Assembly: GCF_014697545.1 (NCBI RefSeq)
Contig: NZ_JACJSA010000004.1
Coordinates: forward strand, 62,001 to 126,000
Length of the DNA: 64,000 bases
From: Oscillatoria sp. FACHB-1407
Lineage (GTDB): Bacteria; Cyanobacteriota; Cyanobacteriia; Elainellales; Elainellaceae
Direction of reading: 5' to 3'
Position 1 is the stretch's first letter, and each line of letters begins with the position of its first letter. This document shows positions 1-7,764 of the stretch, piece by piece. Under the pieces are notes generated by a model that searched no databases, was not told the DNA's origin, and saw only the letters and a program-made list of their open reading frames with translations. A program made the position numbers and the translations under genes.

Positions 1-481
1 GCTCATCCCGCGTCAGTTCTTCGATCGCCCCTCGTGTTATCCCAATCACCGCATCCTTGGGCGTGTGTCCAGCCGCAAAGGCGTTGATCCCATACTCCTG
101 ATCCAACACGTAAACCGGGGGAACGGGCATATTAGCGGCGATCGCCATTTCTTCAACCACGTTAAGAAGCTGCTGCTCTGCCGGATTTGCCATCTCAGGA
201 ACTAGCAACTTGCCGCCCAAGTCTTTGGCGATCACCTTGCCGCCTGCCTTCAACAGACCTGCCTTGTACCAACTGCCCAACCCAACCACACCCGTTGTCA
301 GGACGGCAGTCCAAAAGAAGAGTTCTGGCTGCCATACTGTAACCGAACTGCCTGTTACTCCAAATGCAATCAGAGCGGCTCCATAAATACACAGGACGAC
401 GCAGATCAGCGACAAGATAAACAACCCAACTAACTGTTGGGTGTTGCGGCGAGCGCGATCTTGATGCTCAAAAAAGCTCAT
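1..481 (-). CDS. M48 family metalloprotease, N-terminal part (runs off left edge)
   Basis: This is the first 160 residues of a membrane-bound zinc protease of the M48 (HtpX/Oma1-like) family. The start ATG is at 481-479. Two hydrophobic segments lie at about residues 17-40 and 48-68, followed by a soluble part that ends in the stretch AFAAGHTPKDAVIGITRG, which in M48 proteins comes just before the HExxH zinc helix. The helix itself lies outside the window. The start is 5 bp after the lemA stop codon on the same strand, so the two are very likely cotranscribed; LemA-M48 pairs are common in bacteria. The family assignment is firm from the conserved segment; the substrate is unknown. It differs from the second M48 protein in the window (HtpX), which has a shorter N-terminal region. 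Confidence 0.85.
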   Translation of the reverse strand, partial: MSFFEHQDRARRNTQQLVGLFILSLICVVLCIYGAALIAFGVTGSSVTVWQPELFFWTAVLTTGVVGLGSWYKAGLLKAGGKVIAKDLGGKLLVPEMANPAEQQLLNVVEEMAIAANMPVPPVYVLDQEYGINAFAAGHTPKDAVIGITRGAIEELTRDE

Positions 482-486
482 AGAAG

Positions 487-1074
487 TTAGAAGGAGACAC
501 GAGGAGCATTTTTAACTTCAGGTGCCACGTCTTCTAGTAGGTCTGCCGGATTGAAGTTGAAGGAACCTGCAATCAAGTTACTGGGGAAGACTTCGCGCTT
601 CGTGTTGTAGAGCGTAACTGCGTCGTTAAATGCCTGACGGGCAAAAGCAACCCGGTTTTCCGTGGAGGACAATTCTTCCATCACCCGTGTCATGGTCTGG
701 TCTGCTTTCAGGTCGGGATAGGCTTCACTCAAAACCATTAACCGTCCCAGTGCTCCGGTTAAAGCGGCTTCTGCGGCTCCCAGTTGTTGCATGGCTTGCG
801 GATCACCGGGATCGCGAGATGCCCGACCATTAGCACTCACAGCCGCATTCCGAGCCGCAATCACAGCTTCCAGGGTTTCCCGCTCGTGCTTCATGTACCC
901 CTTCGCCGTTTCAACCAAATTGGGAATCAGGTCATATCGTCGCTGAAGTTGAACATCAATCTGCTTGTAGGCGTTTTTGTAGCGATTTCGCAGGGTGACA
1001 AGGCTGTTATACGCATTGATAACGATGAAGGCGAGTATCAACGCCAGCATCACGATAAAAATGAAGGCTCCCAT
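487..1074 (-). CDS. lemA: LemA family protein
   Basis: A 195-residue LemA-family protein: one N-terminal membrane helix (about residues 3-22), followed by a long helical domain with the family pattern YNSLVTLRNRYKNAYKQIDV and RRYDLIPNLVETAKGY near residues 23-61, and ending in the typical ...FNFNPADLLED segment. Length and architecture match the family. The molecular role of LemA is poorly defined; it is a membrane-anchored, four-helix-type protein often encoded next to M48 proteases, as here, where the protease start follows by 5 bp. The ATG at 1074 has an AGGA about 10 nt upstream. Function with the protease (for example as an adaptor) is inference from neighbourhood. Confidence 0.92.
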   Translation of the reverse strand: MGAFIFIVMLALILAFIVINAYNSLVTLRNRYKNAYKQIDVQLQRRYDLIPNLVETAKGYMKHERETLEAVIAARNAAVSANGRASRDPGDPQAMQQLGAAEAALTGALGRLMVLSEAYPDLKADQTMTRVMEELSSTENRVAFARQAFNDAVTLYNTKREVFPSNLIAGSFNFNPADLLEDVAPEVKNAPRVSF

Positions 1075-1813
1075 AGGGTTGAGTCCTGTATATGAGGGGT
1101 AGGGTACGCTCTACTCAAAAAATACCCAACGCAACCCTAAAACTCCGCAATGAAGTTAGTCGCTCGCTAGAAAATTCATCAAAGGTTACCTCTATCCTCA
1201 GGAATATTTATATGTTCCAATCAGCAATCACGAGCAAAAAGCTGTTTCTCAGAATCGTGTTTAGGAAGGGGCGATCGCTGGACTACAGCAGTCATACAGC
1301 GATTTTTGGATAAGGAAACCATAGCTATGCAGTGTGAATGGGTGGATGGGTGGATGGGTGGATGGGCGTGGGTGGCTTATGCAAGGCGCAACCGCTGTAA
1401 GTTAATTGGGAAAACGGCTCTGTCTTAGTCACCAGTCATTTGTCATGAGTTATTGGGGTGTTAGACCCAAATAGCGAATGACCATTCACCTATACCCCTG
1501 CGGCTACGTTTTCTTATAAACCAACCACAATTGCTCTATCTCTGCTTCAGAGCTCGATCTCCTAAATATCAAGCCAACCTTATGATTGAGCTTTAGAATT
1601 CAAATCCTTACTCTAGTGCAGTCAGTACCTACCTTTCTGACCATCCATCCCTATAATTAATAAAGTGCAACACAAGACTATTTAATTGCCGATTTGCCGA
1701 GAGAGTCTTGAACTTGGAATTTTGTTGGAGACTGCCCCCCAGCCTCATAACAGACCCAGCCATCAAACGAAGTCGGTGCGGCTTACAGTTGTAAATCGGG
1801 AGACAGATCATCT
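1075..1813. other. intergenic region between lemA and ndhH
   Basis: About 740 bp without a supportable gene. It separates the divergent lemA and ndhH and so should hold both promoters; I cannot point to a convincing -10/-35 pair. The notable element is a G-rich 8-bp repeat at 1340-1372, listed separately. Open frames here are short and lack recognisable content. Confidence 0.5.
1340..1372 (+). repeat. G-rich 8-bp tandem repeat with G-quadruplex pattern
   Basis: Five GGG runs are separated by TGGAT, TGGAT, TGGAT and CGT, arising from tandem copies of an 8-bp unit (GGGTGGAT). This satisfies the usual G3-loop(1-7) pattern for an intramolecular G-quadruplex on the plus strand. It lies between the divergent lemA and ndhH genes, about 440 bp before ndhH. 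Whether it forms a quadruplex in the cell or affects expression is not known. Confidence 0.7.
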
Positions 1814-2998
1814 ATGGCAATGATCGAAACCAAAACCGAGCCTATGGTGCTCAACATGGGTCCACACCACCCCTCAATGCACGGGGTGTTGCGTCTAATC
1901 GTCACATTGGATGGCGAAGACGTGGTGGACTGTGAGCCAGTCATTGGCTATTTGCACCGAGGCATGGAGAAGATCGCCGAAAACCGCACCAATATTATGT
2001 ATGTGCCCTACGTTAGCCGTTGGGATTATGCGGCGGGCATGTTTAACGAAGCCGTAACGGTCAATGCTCCTGAAAAGTTAGCAGATATTGCAGTGCCCAA
2101 ACGTGCCAGCTATATCCGCGTCATTATGCTGGAGTTGAACCGGATTGCCAACCACCTACTGTGGCTTGGTCCCTTTATGGCAGACGTAGGAGCACAAACT
2201 CCTTTCTTTTATATTTTCCGTGAACGGGAAATGATCTACGACCTGTGGGAAGCTGCAACAGGCTATCGCATGGTCAACAACAACTACTTCCGCATCGGTG
2301 GTGTCGCCGCTGACCTGCCCTACGGTTGGGTAGACAAGTGCGCTGACTTTTGTGATTACTTCATGCCTAAGGTCGATGAGTATGAGCGGTTGATCACCGA
2401 TAACCCCATCTTCCGACGTCGGGTGGAAGGGGTAGGCACGATTACCCGTGACCAGGCGATCAACTGGGGCTTGTCGGGTCCCATGCTGCGGGCTTCTGGG
2501 GTGAAGTGGGATCTGCGGAAGGTAGACCACTATGAGTGCTACGACGACTTTGATTGGGAAGTGCACTGGGAAACCGCAGGTGACTGCTTTGCCCGGTATC
2601 TGGTGCGGATGCGCGAGATGCGTGAGTCCGTCAAGATTATCCGTCAGGCATTAAAAGCACTGCCCGGTGGTCCTTACGAAAACTTGGAAGCCAAGCGGAT
2701 GTCGTCGGGTCCAAAGTCGGAGTGGAATGCCTTTGACTACCAGTTCATTGGTAAGAAGATTGCGCCTACTTTCAAAATTCCTAAAGGTGAACACTACGTC
2801 CGTGTAGAAAGCGGCAAAGGTGAACTGGGGATTTACATCATTGGGGATGACAACGTTTTCCCCTGGCGGTGGAAGATCCGGGCAGCCGACTTCAACAACC
2901 TGCAAATCCTGCCTTACCTGCTGAAGGGCGTGAAGGTGGCGGATATCGTCGCTATCCTGGGTAGCATTGACATCATCATGGGTTCCGTCGATCGCTAG
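1814..2998 (+). CDS. ndhH: NAD(P)H-quinone oxidoreductase subunit H
   Basis: NdhH (394 aa) is the 49-kDa/NuoD-type subunit of the cyanobacterial NDH-1 complex in the thylakoid membrane; it helps form the quinone-binding site between the peripheral arm and the membrane arm and works in respiration, cyclic electron flow and CO2 uptake. The N-terminus with the stretch [18 protein letters not shown], the [13 protein letters not shown] segment, the [11 protein letters not shown] segment and the C-terminal MGSVDR are all hallmark NdhH sequences, and the length equals that of other cyanobacterial NdhH. The ATG at 1814 gives the expected [12 protein letters not shown] start. It stands alone; other ndh subunits are not in the window. 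A riboflavin-type reductase gene follows 16 bp downstream on the same strand. Confidence 0.98.
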   Translation: MAMIETKTEPMVLNMGPHHPSMHGVLRLIVTLDGEDVVDCEPVIGYLHRGMEKIAENRTNIMYVPYVSRWDYAAGMFNEAVTVNAPEKLADIAVPKRASYIRVIMLELNRIANHLLWLGPFMADVGAQTPFFYIFREREMIYDLWEAATGYRMVNNNYFRIGGVAADLPYGWVDKCADFCDYFMPKVDEYERLITDNPIFRRRVEGVGTITRDQAINWGLSGPMLRASGVKWDLRKVDHYECYDDFDWEVHWETAGDCFARYLVRMREMRESVKIIRQALKALPGGPYENLEAKRMSSGPKSEWNAFDYQFIGKKIAPTFKIPKGEHYVRVESGKGELGIYIIGDDNVFPWRWKIRAADFNNLQILPYLLKGVKVADIVAILGSIDIIMGSVDR

Positions 2999-3014
2999 GT
3001 TGACTGAAATATCA

Positions 3015-3725
3015 ATGGGGCGATCGCACACAACGGTAGTTCTGGCAATGAGTGCCGATGGCAAAATTGCAGACTATCAGCGATCGCCTGCTCGTTTTGG
3101 TTCCTCGACGGATAAAGCACATCTAGAAAGCCAGATTGCTCAAGCTGATGCGGTGTTGTTTGGAGCGGAAACGCTGCGTGCCTACGGTACGACTTTACCG
3201 ATCCGGCAGACGCAGCTTCTAGACCAACGGCAACAGCAGGGCAAACCTCCGCAGCCTGTTCATATTGTTTGTTCGCGATCGGGAAAGTTGGACGCGAACT
3301 ATCCCTTTTTTCAGCAACCTGTTCCTCGGTGGCTGTTGACCACCTTAGAGGGAGCGATCGAATGGGACGAGAAGCCTGGATTCGATCGCATTCTGACTGT
3401 TCCAGTAGAGAATGGCGGGTTAGATTGGCAGGTTGCCTTTCAAGAATTTTTGCTAGCTGGATTTGAGCGAGTGGCTGTAACTGGGGGAGGAACCCTGGTT
3501 GCCTCGTTGCTAGAAGCCGATTTAATCGATGAATTGTGGATTACAGTGTGTCCCCTACTACTAGGAGGTAGGGATGCCCCAACGCTGTTGGAGGGAGAGG
3601 GATTCGCAGCAAAATTAGCTCCCCGTCTGGAATTGCTGTCGGTTGAGGCAGTGCAAAGTAGTTCCCCCAATGGGGTGATCGCCCAGGAAGTATTTTTGCA
3701 CTATCGAGTGCAACGTATTACTTGA
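3015..3725 (+). CDS. RibD C-terminal domain (dihydrofolate-reductase-fold) protein
   Basis: A 236-residue single-domain RibD_C/DHFR-like reductase. The sequence opens with TTVVLAMSADGKIAD, the NADPH-binding beginning of this fold, has DAVLFGAETLRAYG at about residues 46-59 and VAVTGGGTLVASLLEADLID in the C-terminal half, the conserved GGG turn and LID(E) motif. The family includes the pyrimidine reductase half of RibD and stand-alone relatives; there is no deaminase domain here, so this may be a separate riboflavin-pathway reductase or a relative of unknown substrate. An earlier in-frame ATG at 2967 would overlap the end of ndhH; the ATG at 3015 begins exactly where the family begins and was chosen. 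It lies 16 bp after ndhH and may be read with it. Confidence 0.85.
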   Translation: MGRSHTTVVLAMSADGKIADYQRSPARFGSSTDKAHLESQIAQADAVLFGAETLRAYGTTLPIRQTQLLDQRQQQGKPPQPVHIVCSRSGKLDANYPFFQQPVPRWLLTTLEGAIEWDEKPGFDRILTVPVENGGLDWQVAFQEFLLAGFERVAVTGGGTLVASLLEADLIDELWITVCPLLLGGRDAPTLLEGEGFAAKLAPRLELLSVEAVQSSSPNGVIAQEVFLHYRVQRIT

Positions 3726-3811
3726 TACAGTCGTAAAAGTGGCACATGTTTTGAGTGGACAGTTGGGGAGTTTGAATAGGCTAGGTTTACCTGAAACTCC
3801 GGTATTCCTTT

Positions 3812-4567
3812 ATGCCAGTTCTTAATCAACTACCTGCTCGTGAGATATACAACCCAGTCAGTCTGCCAACCGTCTCTGTGTTATCGGTGGATGCCTTAAT
3901 TCAACTCCCTGATTTTGAAGCGGCAGTTCACACAGTTGCAGATCATTACGCCTTTGAGCAGCACCCTTACTTGCAGTGGATGCAGGCTCCAACCACCACC
4001 CGTGATGCCTTTCGCCACAGCCAGTTATCCTTCCGGTTTGCCGTGGAGTCTTTTTCGCAATCACTCGCAGCCGTGTTAGCGCGGATTCTCTTGCTTGAAG
4101 ATCGCTTGGCACTGGCGGAAAACGTGGCTGAAGAACACGGACACGGCGATCGCCTACATGCTCACAAATACACCTTTCGGCAATATCTGCTAGCGTTGGG
4201 TGCTTCACCAGATGAGTTGACAAACCCCTGTTCCATTGCGGTGCTGGCGTTCAACCAATCCATCCTCAACTTTTGCCTCACGCAATCGGCTGAAGCTGGA
4301 GCCGCTGCTCTGGGCATGATTGAGCATTTGTATGTGCCGATTAGTGCGGCGATCGCCCGAACGGTACATGAACGAGGTTGGACGGCTTCGGGGTCACAGT
4401 CGCACTACACCGTGCATGAAGTGTTGGATGTCGAACATGCGCGAGATCTGCTGGCGATCGCGGCTCCTGCCTGGGAGTGCAAAACCTCTCGATTGCTCGT
4501 GGCTCAAGGATTGCTGCTCGGTTCCCACTATTTCTGGACGTTGTACCATGACTTACCCCGCTTCTGA
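3812..4567 (+). CDS. heme-oxygenase-like di-iron oxidase, CADD/UndA type
   Basis: A 251-residue all-helical protein of the heme-oxygenase-like di-iron oxidase (HDO) superfamily, which includes chlamydial CADD, UndA and a structurally solved Nostoc homologue of unknown function. The iron ligands can be aligned by spacing: E171 in GMIEHLYVP, then H202-x3-D206-x2-H209 in VHEVLDVEHA, the exact spacing of the CADD ligands; the first ligand pair is within AENVAEEHGHG (candidates E103/E108 and H109/H111). Such enzymes use O2 for N-oxygenation, oxidative C-C cleavage or desaturation of small molecules. The next gene starts 20 bp inside its 3' end, which indicates translational coupling and a shared pathway. 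The substrate is unknown. Confidence 0.82.
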   Translation: MPVLNQLPAREIYNPVSLPTVSVLSVDALIQLPDFEAAVHTVADHYAFEQHPYLQWMQAPTTTRDAFRHSQLSFRFAVESFSQSLAAVLARILLLEDRLALAENVAEEHGHGDRLHAHKYTFRQYLLALGASPDELTNPCSIAVLAFNQSILNFCLTQSAEAGAAALGMIEHLYVPISAAIARTVHERGWTASGSQSHYTVHEVLDVEHARDLLAIAAPAWECKTSRLLVAQGLLLGSHYFWTLYHDLPRF

Positions 4568-5675
4568 TCCGATTTCTGAGATTGCTTTCTCTCAAGTGCG
4601 GGAAGATCCGCGTGTGGAATTGAGCCTGGTGGATTACCTGGCGGAGCGGCAGAATCATCCATTGCGGGTGCTGTTGGTGGCATCTGGAGGATGCACCGCT
4701 TTGAGCCTGTTAGTTTCTCCGGCGATCGCCCAGGTAGAAGCGGTCGATCTGAATCCCGCACAGTTGCATCTGGTGGAATTGCGGCGACACGCTCTGGTGC
4801 ATCTGTCGTTGGAGGATCAACTCCAGTTAATTGGCGCAGATTGTTTAAGTGATCCACCAACGTTACATCAAGGCGAATTGCCATTCGCCCCTACCCATCG
4901 TCGCCAGGAACTTTATGACAAGTTGCGACCCTGGTTGCCAGAAGCCACGCGAGTCTTTTGGGATGTGCGACCGGAGCAAATTGCCTTTGGGGTGAATCGA
5001 GTTGGACGATTTGAGGCGTTATTTCGGGAACTGGCTCAGGCATTTGCAGCAGAAGGATTAGACCCACTAAATCAACCTGCGATCGCCCTAACTAGCCCTC
5101 GCTGGAAGCCCCTATTTGAGAAGGTGTTTGAGCGCAACAAATTAGCACGAATCTTTGGAGAAGCGGCGGTGAATTACTCGATGGATCGCAGCTTTGGCGA
5201 ACACTTTGCCGATGTGTTTGCTCAAGCGTTGCGTAGTAAAAACCCAGCACAAAACTACTTTGTGACGCAAGTGTGGGGCGATCGCTACACCACGGGTAAA
5301 CAGGGTTTGCCCCTCTACTTGCAAGCTCCGGCGCAACTCATGATTCGCCACCTCGGCGTAGAACGGTTGCGTCTGCATCAAGGAGCATTAGCCGATGTGA
5401 TGACCCAACTGGCTCAAACGGCTCCCTTTGATCTGATTCAACTGTCCAATATTTCGGATTGGATGCCTGTGGCAGAGTTGCACAAGTTGTTGGCGATCGC
5501 CACTGGTTGCCTCAATTCTGGAGGTGCGTTGTTGGGGCGCAGGCTCAATGGCGATCATCACCTTGCAAATGTTATGGCAGAACATGTGCGGGTCAATGCT
5601 GAACTGAGCCAGCAATTGCAGCAAGCCGAACGGTCTTATTTTTACCGGGAAGTGGTGGTTGGGTTTGCTCAGTAG
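4548..5675 (+). CDS. BtaA-like 3-amino-3-carboxypropyltransferase (DUF3419)
   Basis: A 375-residue DUF3419 protein, the family of BtaA, which transfers the 3-amino-3-carboxypropyl group of S-adenosylmethionine to diacylglycerol in betaine-lipid synthesis. A SAM-binding motif I (LLVASGGCTALSLL) lies at about residues 35-48, with motif II VEAVDLNPAQLHLVELRRH at about 58-76, and a second Rossmann-like part near FDLIQLSNISDWM at the C-terminal end. The ATG at 4548 overlaps the upstream oxidase gene by 20 bp; a longer in-frame reading from 4320 would only translate the oxidase gene out of frame. Since no BtaB-type methyltransferase is adjacent and the partners are a di-iron oxidase and a GNAT enzyme, the acceptor may be a small molecule rather than a lipid; that is inference. 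Confidence 0.85.
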   Translation: MTYPASDPISEIAFSQVREDPRVELSLVDYLAERQNHPLRVLLVASGGCTALSLLVSPAIAQVEAVDLNPAQLHLVELRRHALVHLSLEDQLQLIGADCLSDPPTLHQGELPFAPTHRRQELYDKLRPWLPEATRVFWDVRPEQIAFGVNRVGRFEALFRELAQAFAAEGLDPLNQPAIALTSPRWKPLFEKVFERNKLARIFGEAAVNYSMDRSFGEHFADVFAQALRSKNPAQNYFVTQVWGDRYTTGKQGLPLYLQAPAQLMIRHLGVERLRLHQGALADVMTQLAQTAPFDLIQLSNISDWMPVAELHKLLAIATGCLNSGGALLGRRLNGDHHLANVMAEHVRVNAELSQQLQQAERSYFYREVVVGFAQ

Positions 5676-5723
5676 AGGGAATGGGGAATGGGGTGTGGGG
5701 TGTGGGGTATGGGGAATAGCTTT

Positions 5724-5782
5724 TCATCCTTCATTCTTTATCCTTTACTCTTCATTTTTCATTCTTTATCCTTCATCCTTTT
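5724..5782. repeat. heptamer array (TTTATCC/TTCATTC) before the GNAT gene
   Basis: About eight degenerate 7-bp units of the type TTTATCC, TTCATTC and TTCATTT run up to 2 bp before the start codon of the GNAT gene. The same heptamer in the other orientation (GGATAAA) follows that gene at 6718-6745 and again borders the HNH gene at 7199-7244. The pyrimidine-rich array replaces any Shine-Dalgarno-like sequence in front of the GNAT start. Confidence 0.75.
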
Positions 5783-5783
5783 T

Positions 5784-6710
5784 ATGTCTCTTGCTGTTAA
5801 ACCTATTTCTCTCAGCGATCGCCCCATCTATCAATCAAAATTGGTGGAATTGGAGCAAACCGCCAGTTATCCGCTGGGAGAAGATGCCTTTCAGTTGGAT
5901 CATGGAGCAGATTATTTTGCCTTCTTTGATCGCCTGGGTCAGGTCAACTATTACGCCGTTTTAGATGGGGAAAAAGCGATCGCAGTGGGGGCAGCAGTGT
6001 TGCGTCAGGTTCCTGATCGTGCGGGAGAAAAGCCTTGTCCAGCGTGGTATCTGTGTGATCTAAAAGTGCATCCAGACTATCGACGGCAGCATTTGTCACT
6101 GCGGTTGTTTCGTCATGCCTTTACCAAGCATTTTGCGGAGTGCGATCGCGGCTATGCGATTTCGATGAATCCGGGAGATGACCATCCCAACCGGGTTGTA
6201 CCCCTGCTACAGTTTATCTGTCCTGTGAAGTTCCGCTGCACTGCCACTTTAGAAATCTATAGTTTAAGTGCTGATGAGATGCAGCGAGTTGAACCCCTGC
6301 TGAAGGAGCATCGAGGTGATATCTCCTATCTGTCGCTCAAGGGCATTAAGGATTTGCGATTACAAAGCACTGGAGCAGTGTTGCCATTGTTGCATGTTCA
6401 GCTTGGAGACACCGCACCGCCTCATACCTCCTACCTCACGCCAAGTCCAATAGGGAATATGACCCACAGCGGTTTGAAACCCCCATCACATCAGGCTCTA
6501 ACAATCCAAAATCGCCAATCCAAAATCCAAAATGGTATCTGTTATTTCTCGCCCATTCCAGGATTTACCCACATGTTTTGTGCTCTCCGTGGAGATGCGT
6601 TGGCGATCGCCCTTTCAAAACAAGGAATTCTACCTCAAGCTACCGCCAGTATTGTTAGTCACGGTATGAATGACAGCGATTGGCGGTTTGTGCTGACGAG
6701 CGACATATAG
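5784..6710 (+). CDS. GNAT family N-acyltransferase
   Basis: A 308-residue GNAT-fold protein. The acetyl-CoA-binding motif A is seen as LCDLKVHPDYRRQHLSLRLF at about residues 90-109, where RRQHLS replaces the classical Q/RxxGxG/A. The protein is the third gene of the oxidase/aminocarboxypropyltransferase run, 108 bp after it, and could acylate the amino group made by the upstream enzymes; this is inference. An odd feature is a poorly structured stretch at about residues 208-252 that contains ALTIQNRQSKIQNG, encoded by an in-frame tandem repeat of CCAAAAT-type heptamers at 6502-6533, so an intergenic-type repeat has expanded inside the gene without breaking it. The first in-frame start (5688) lies in low-complexity DNA; the ATG at 5784 fits the family start better. 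Confidence 0.78.
   Translation: MSLAVKPISLSDRPIYQSKLVELEQTASYPLGEDAFQLDHGADYFAFFDRLGQVNYYAVLDGEKAIAVGAAVLRQVPDRAGEKPCPAWYLCDLKVHPDYRRQHLSLRLFRHAFTKHFAECDRGYAISMNPGDDHPNRVVPLLQFICPVKFRCTATLEIYSLSADEMQRVEPLLKEHRGDISYLSLKGIKDLRLQSTGAVLPLLHVQLGDTAPPHTSYLTPSPIGNMTHSGLKPPSHQALTIQNRQSKIQNGICYFSPIPGFTHMFCALRGDALAIALSKQGILPQATASIVSHGMNDSDWRFVLTSDI
6502..6533 (+). repeat. in-frame CCAAAAT-type heptamer repeat inside the GNAT gene
   Basis: Three to four copies of a CCAAAAT/CCAATCC-type unit lie in the coding frame of the GNAT gene and translate into the low-complexity peptide QNRQSKIQN. This unit is a familiar intergenic heptamer of filamentous cyanobacteria. The reading frame stays open to the end. 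Confidence 0.75.
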
Positions 6711-6715
6711 AAGAA

Positions 6716-6985
6716 GGGATAAAGGATAAGGGATAAAGGATAAAAGTGTTGGTAGTCAATGGTCAGTGGTCAATGGTCAGTGGTCAATGGTCAATAGTCA
6801 GTGGTCAATGGTCAATGGTCAGTGGTCAATGGTCAATGGTCAGTGGTCAATGGTCAATGGTCAGTGGTCAATGGTCAGTGGTCAATGGTCAGTGGTCAGT
6901 GGTCAATGGTCAATAGTCAATGGTCAGTGGTCAATAGTCAATGGTCAGTGGTCAATGGTCAATAGTCAATGGTCAATGGTTCGTT
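6716..6985 (+). repeat. heptameric short tandem repeat arrays after the GNAT gene
   Basis: Two arrays in a row. At 6718-6745 there are four copies of GGATAAA/GGATAAG; at 6751-6985 about thirty-three copies of TCAATGG, TCAGTGG and TCAATAG. The array starts 5 bp after the GNAT stop codon. An open frame of QWSMVNG-type peptides through the repeat is an artefact of the 7-bp unit and is not called as a gene. Nothing like CRISPR spacers is present. Confidence 0.92.
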
Positions 6986-7024
6986 GTTAATAGCCAACTG
7001 TTAAGGCGCAATCCGTTGAGTTTT

Positions 7025-7138
7025 ATGTGCGACACTTCAAACATCATGCGCGAAAGTCTGAGCGTCACAGATAAAAGACTGAGCGTCATGCACGAAAGTC
7101 TGGGTTTCGCTCACCGTGATCTGAGCATTAGCCACTAA
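7025..7138 (+). repeat. four 21-bp imperfect repeats, potential 37-codon ORF
   Basis: From 7049 to 7132 four 21-bp units share the core GAAAGTCTGAGCGTCA. On the plus strand an ATG at 7025 gives 37 codons made of heptapeptides (RESLSVT, DKRLSVM, HESLGFA, HRDLSIS) and ending in TAA at 7136. The opposite strand is also open with AQTFVHD-type heptads. There is no clear ribosome binding site, so I treat this as a repeat with an open frame rather than a proven gene. Confidence 0.5.
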
Positions 7139-7198
7139 TCTTTGGGAATCATCAGACATCCACAATGGACTATCAGCGATTTGGTTTTTGCTACCTTT

Positions 7199-7244
7199 TG
7201 CAAATCCTTTATCCTTCATCCTTCATCCTTTATCCTTTATCCTT
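7199..7244 (-). repeat. heptamer array (GGATAAA) at the 3' end of the HNH gene
   Basis: About six units of TTTATCC/TTCATCC (GGATAAA on the minus strand). The array begins inside the last codons of the HNH nuclease gene: its final glycine and stop codon read GGA TAA, which is the first heptamer. It therefore supplies or coincides with the stop codon of that gene. Confidence 0.8.
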
Positions 7245-7764
7245 CTTCGTTTTGCTCCTTCCAAAATTGCTCGGCGAAGGCAACGGTGGGATGAATTGGG
7301 GCTTTGGGTTTGCTTTTGAGGGGCATATTGGCTTCGTGGGGGGTGCGATCGCCCTTTCGAGAATTACAGCGATCGCAGGCAGCGACGACGTTATCCCAGG
7401 TGTGAGTCCCCCCTCTGGAGCGGGGCATGATGTGGTCGATGGTCAGGTTGCGGGTGCTGCCGCAGTATTGGCAGGTGTGATTGTCACGCCGCAAGACTTC
7501 TCGACGATTGACGGGGGGCATTTTCCAGAGCCGTTCGGGATTGGTAACGGTGAGGCGGATATGTTCGGGGACGTGGACAACTAAACTCGGCGATCGCACC
7601 TGCCAGGATCGCGTTGTGCTAAGTTCCAGGGATTCTGCTTGCCCACTCACTAGAAGAACAACGGCTCGCTTGATGTTAATGCGGGCTAAAGGCAGATAGT
7701 TCTTAGAAAATACGACAACCGAGTTTTGTAGGACGGGCACTTGGTTTGGGCGACTGGCTCTCAT
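7237..7764 (-). CDS. HNH endonuclease
   Basis: A 175-residue HNH nuclease. The C-terminal half has the zinc and catalytic pattern: C98-Q-Y-C101, D110-H111 in TIDHIMPRSRGG, N125 in TWDN, and C130-x2-C133 followed by NSRKGDR. The N-terminal half (about 1-80) is the extra domain found in many cyanobacterial copies, with VLQNSVVVFSKNYLPLARIN. GAGGAG sits 8 nt before the ATG at 7764, so that start is preferred to the GTG at 7773. Stand-alone HNH proteins of this type are abundant in cyanobacteria and their biological role is unclear; no restriction-modification, toxin or intron partner is adjacent. The stop codon lies in a heptamer repeat. Confidence 0.88.
   Translation of the reverse strand: MRASRPNQVPVLQNSVVVFSKNYLPLARINIKRAVVLLVSGQAESLELSTTRSWQVRSPSLVVHVPEHIRLTVTNPERLWKMPPVNRREVLRRDNHTCQYCGSTRNLTIDHIMPRSRGGTHTWDNVVAACDRCNSRKGDRTPHEANMPLKSKPKAPIHPTVAFAEQFWKEQNEEG

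Noticed and set aside
1629-1811. 60-codon minus-strand frame upstream of ndhH
   Set aside because: No recognised content, and it occupies the expected ndhH promoter and leader.
2967-3014. Earlier start of the RibD_C-type gene
   Set aside because: It would overlap ndhH by 32 bp and add 16 residues without family similarity.
4320-4547. Longer N-terminus for the BtaA-like gene
   Set aside because: The extra 76 codons read the oxidase gene out of frame; the family sequence starts after the ATG at 4548.
6766-6990. Open frame of repeated QWSMVNG peptides
   Set aside because: It is a translation of the heptamer array; a 7-bp unit gives a 7-residue repeat in every frame, and no ribosome binding site or family is present.
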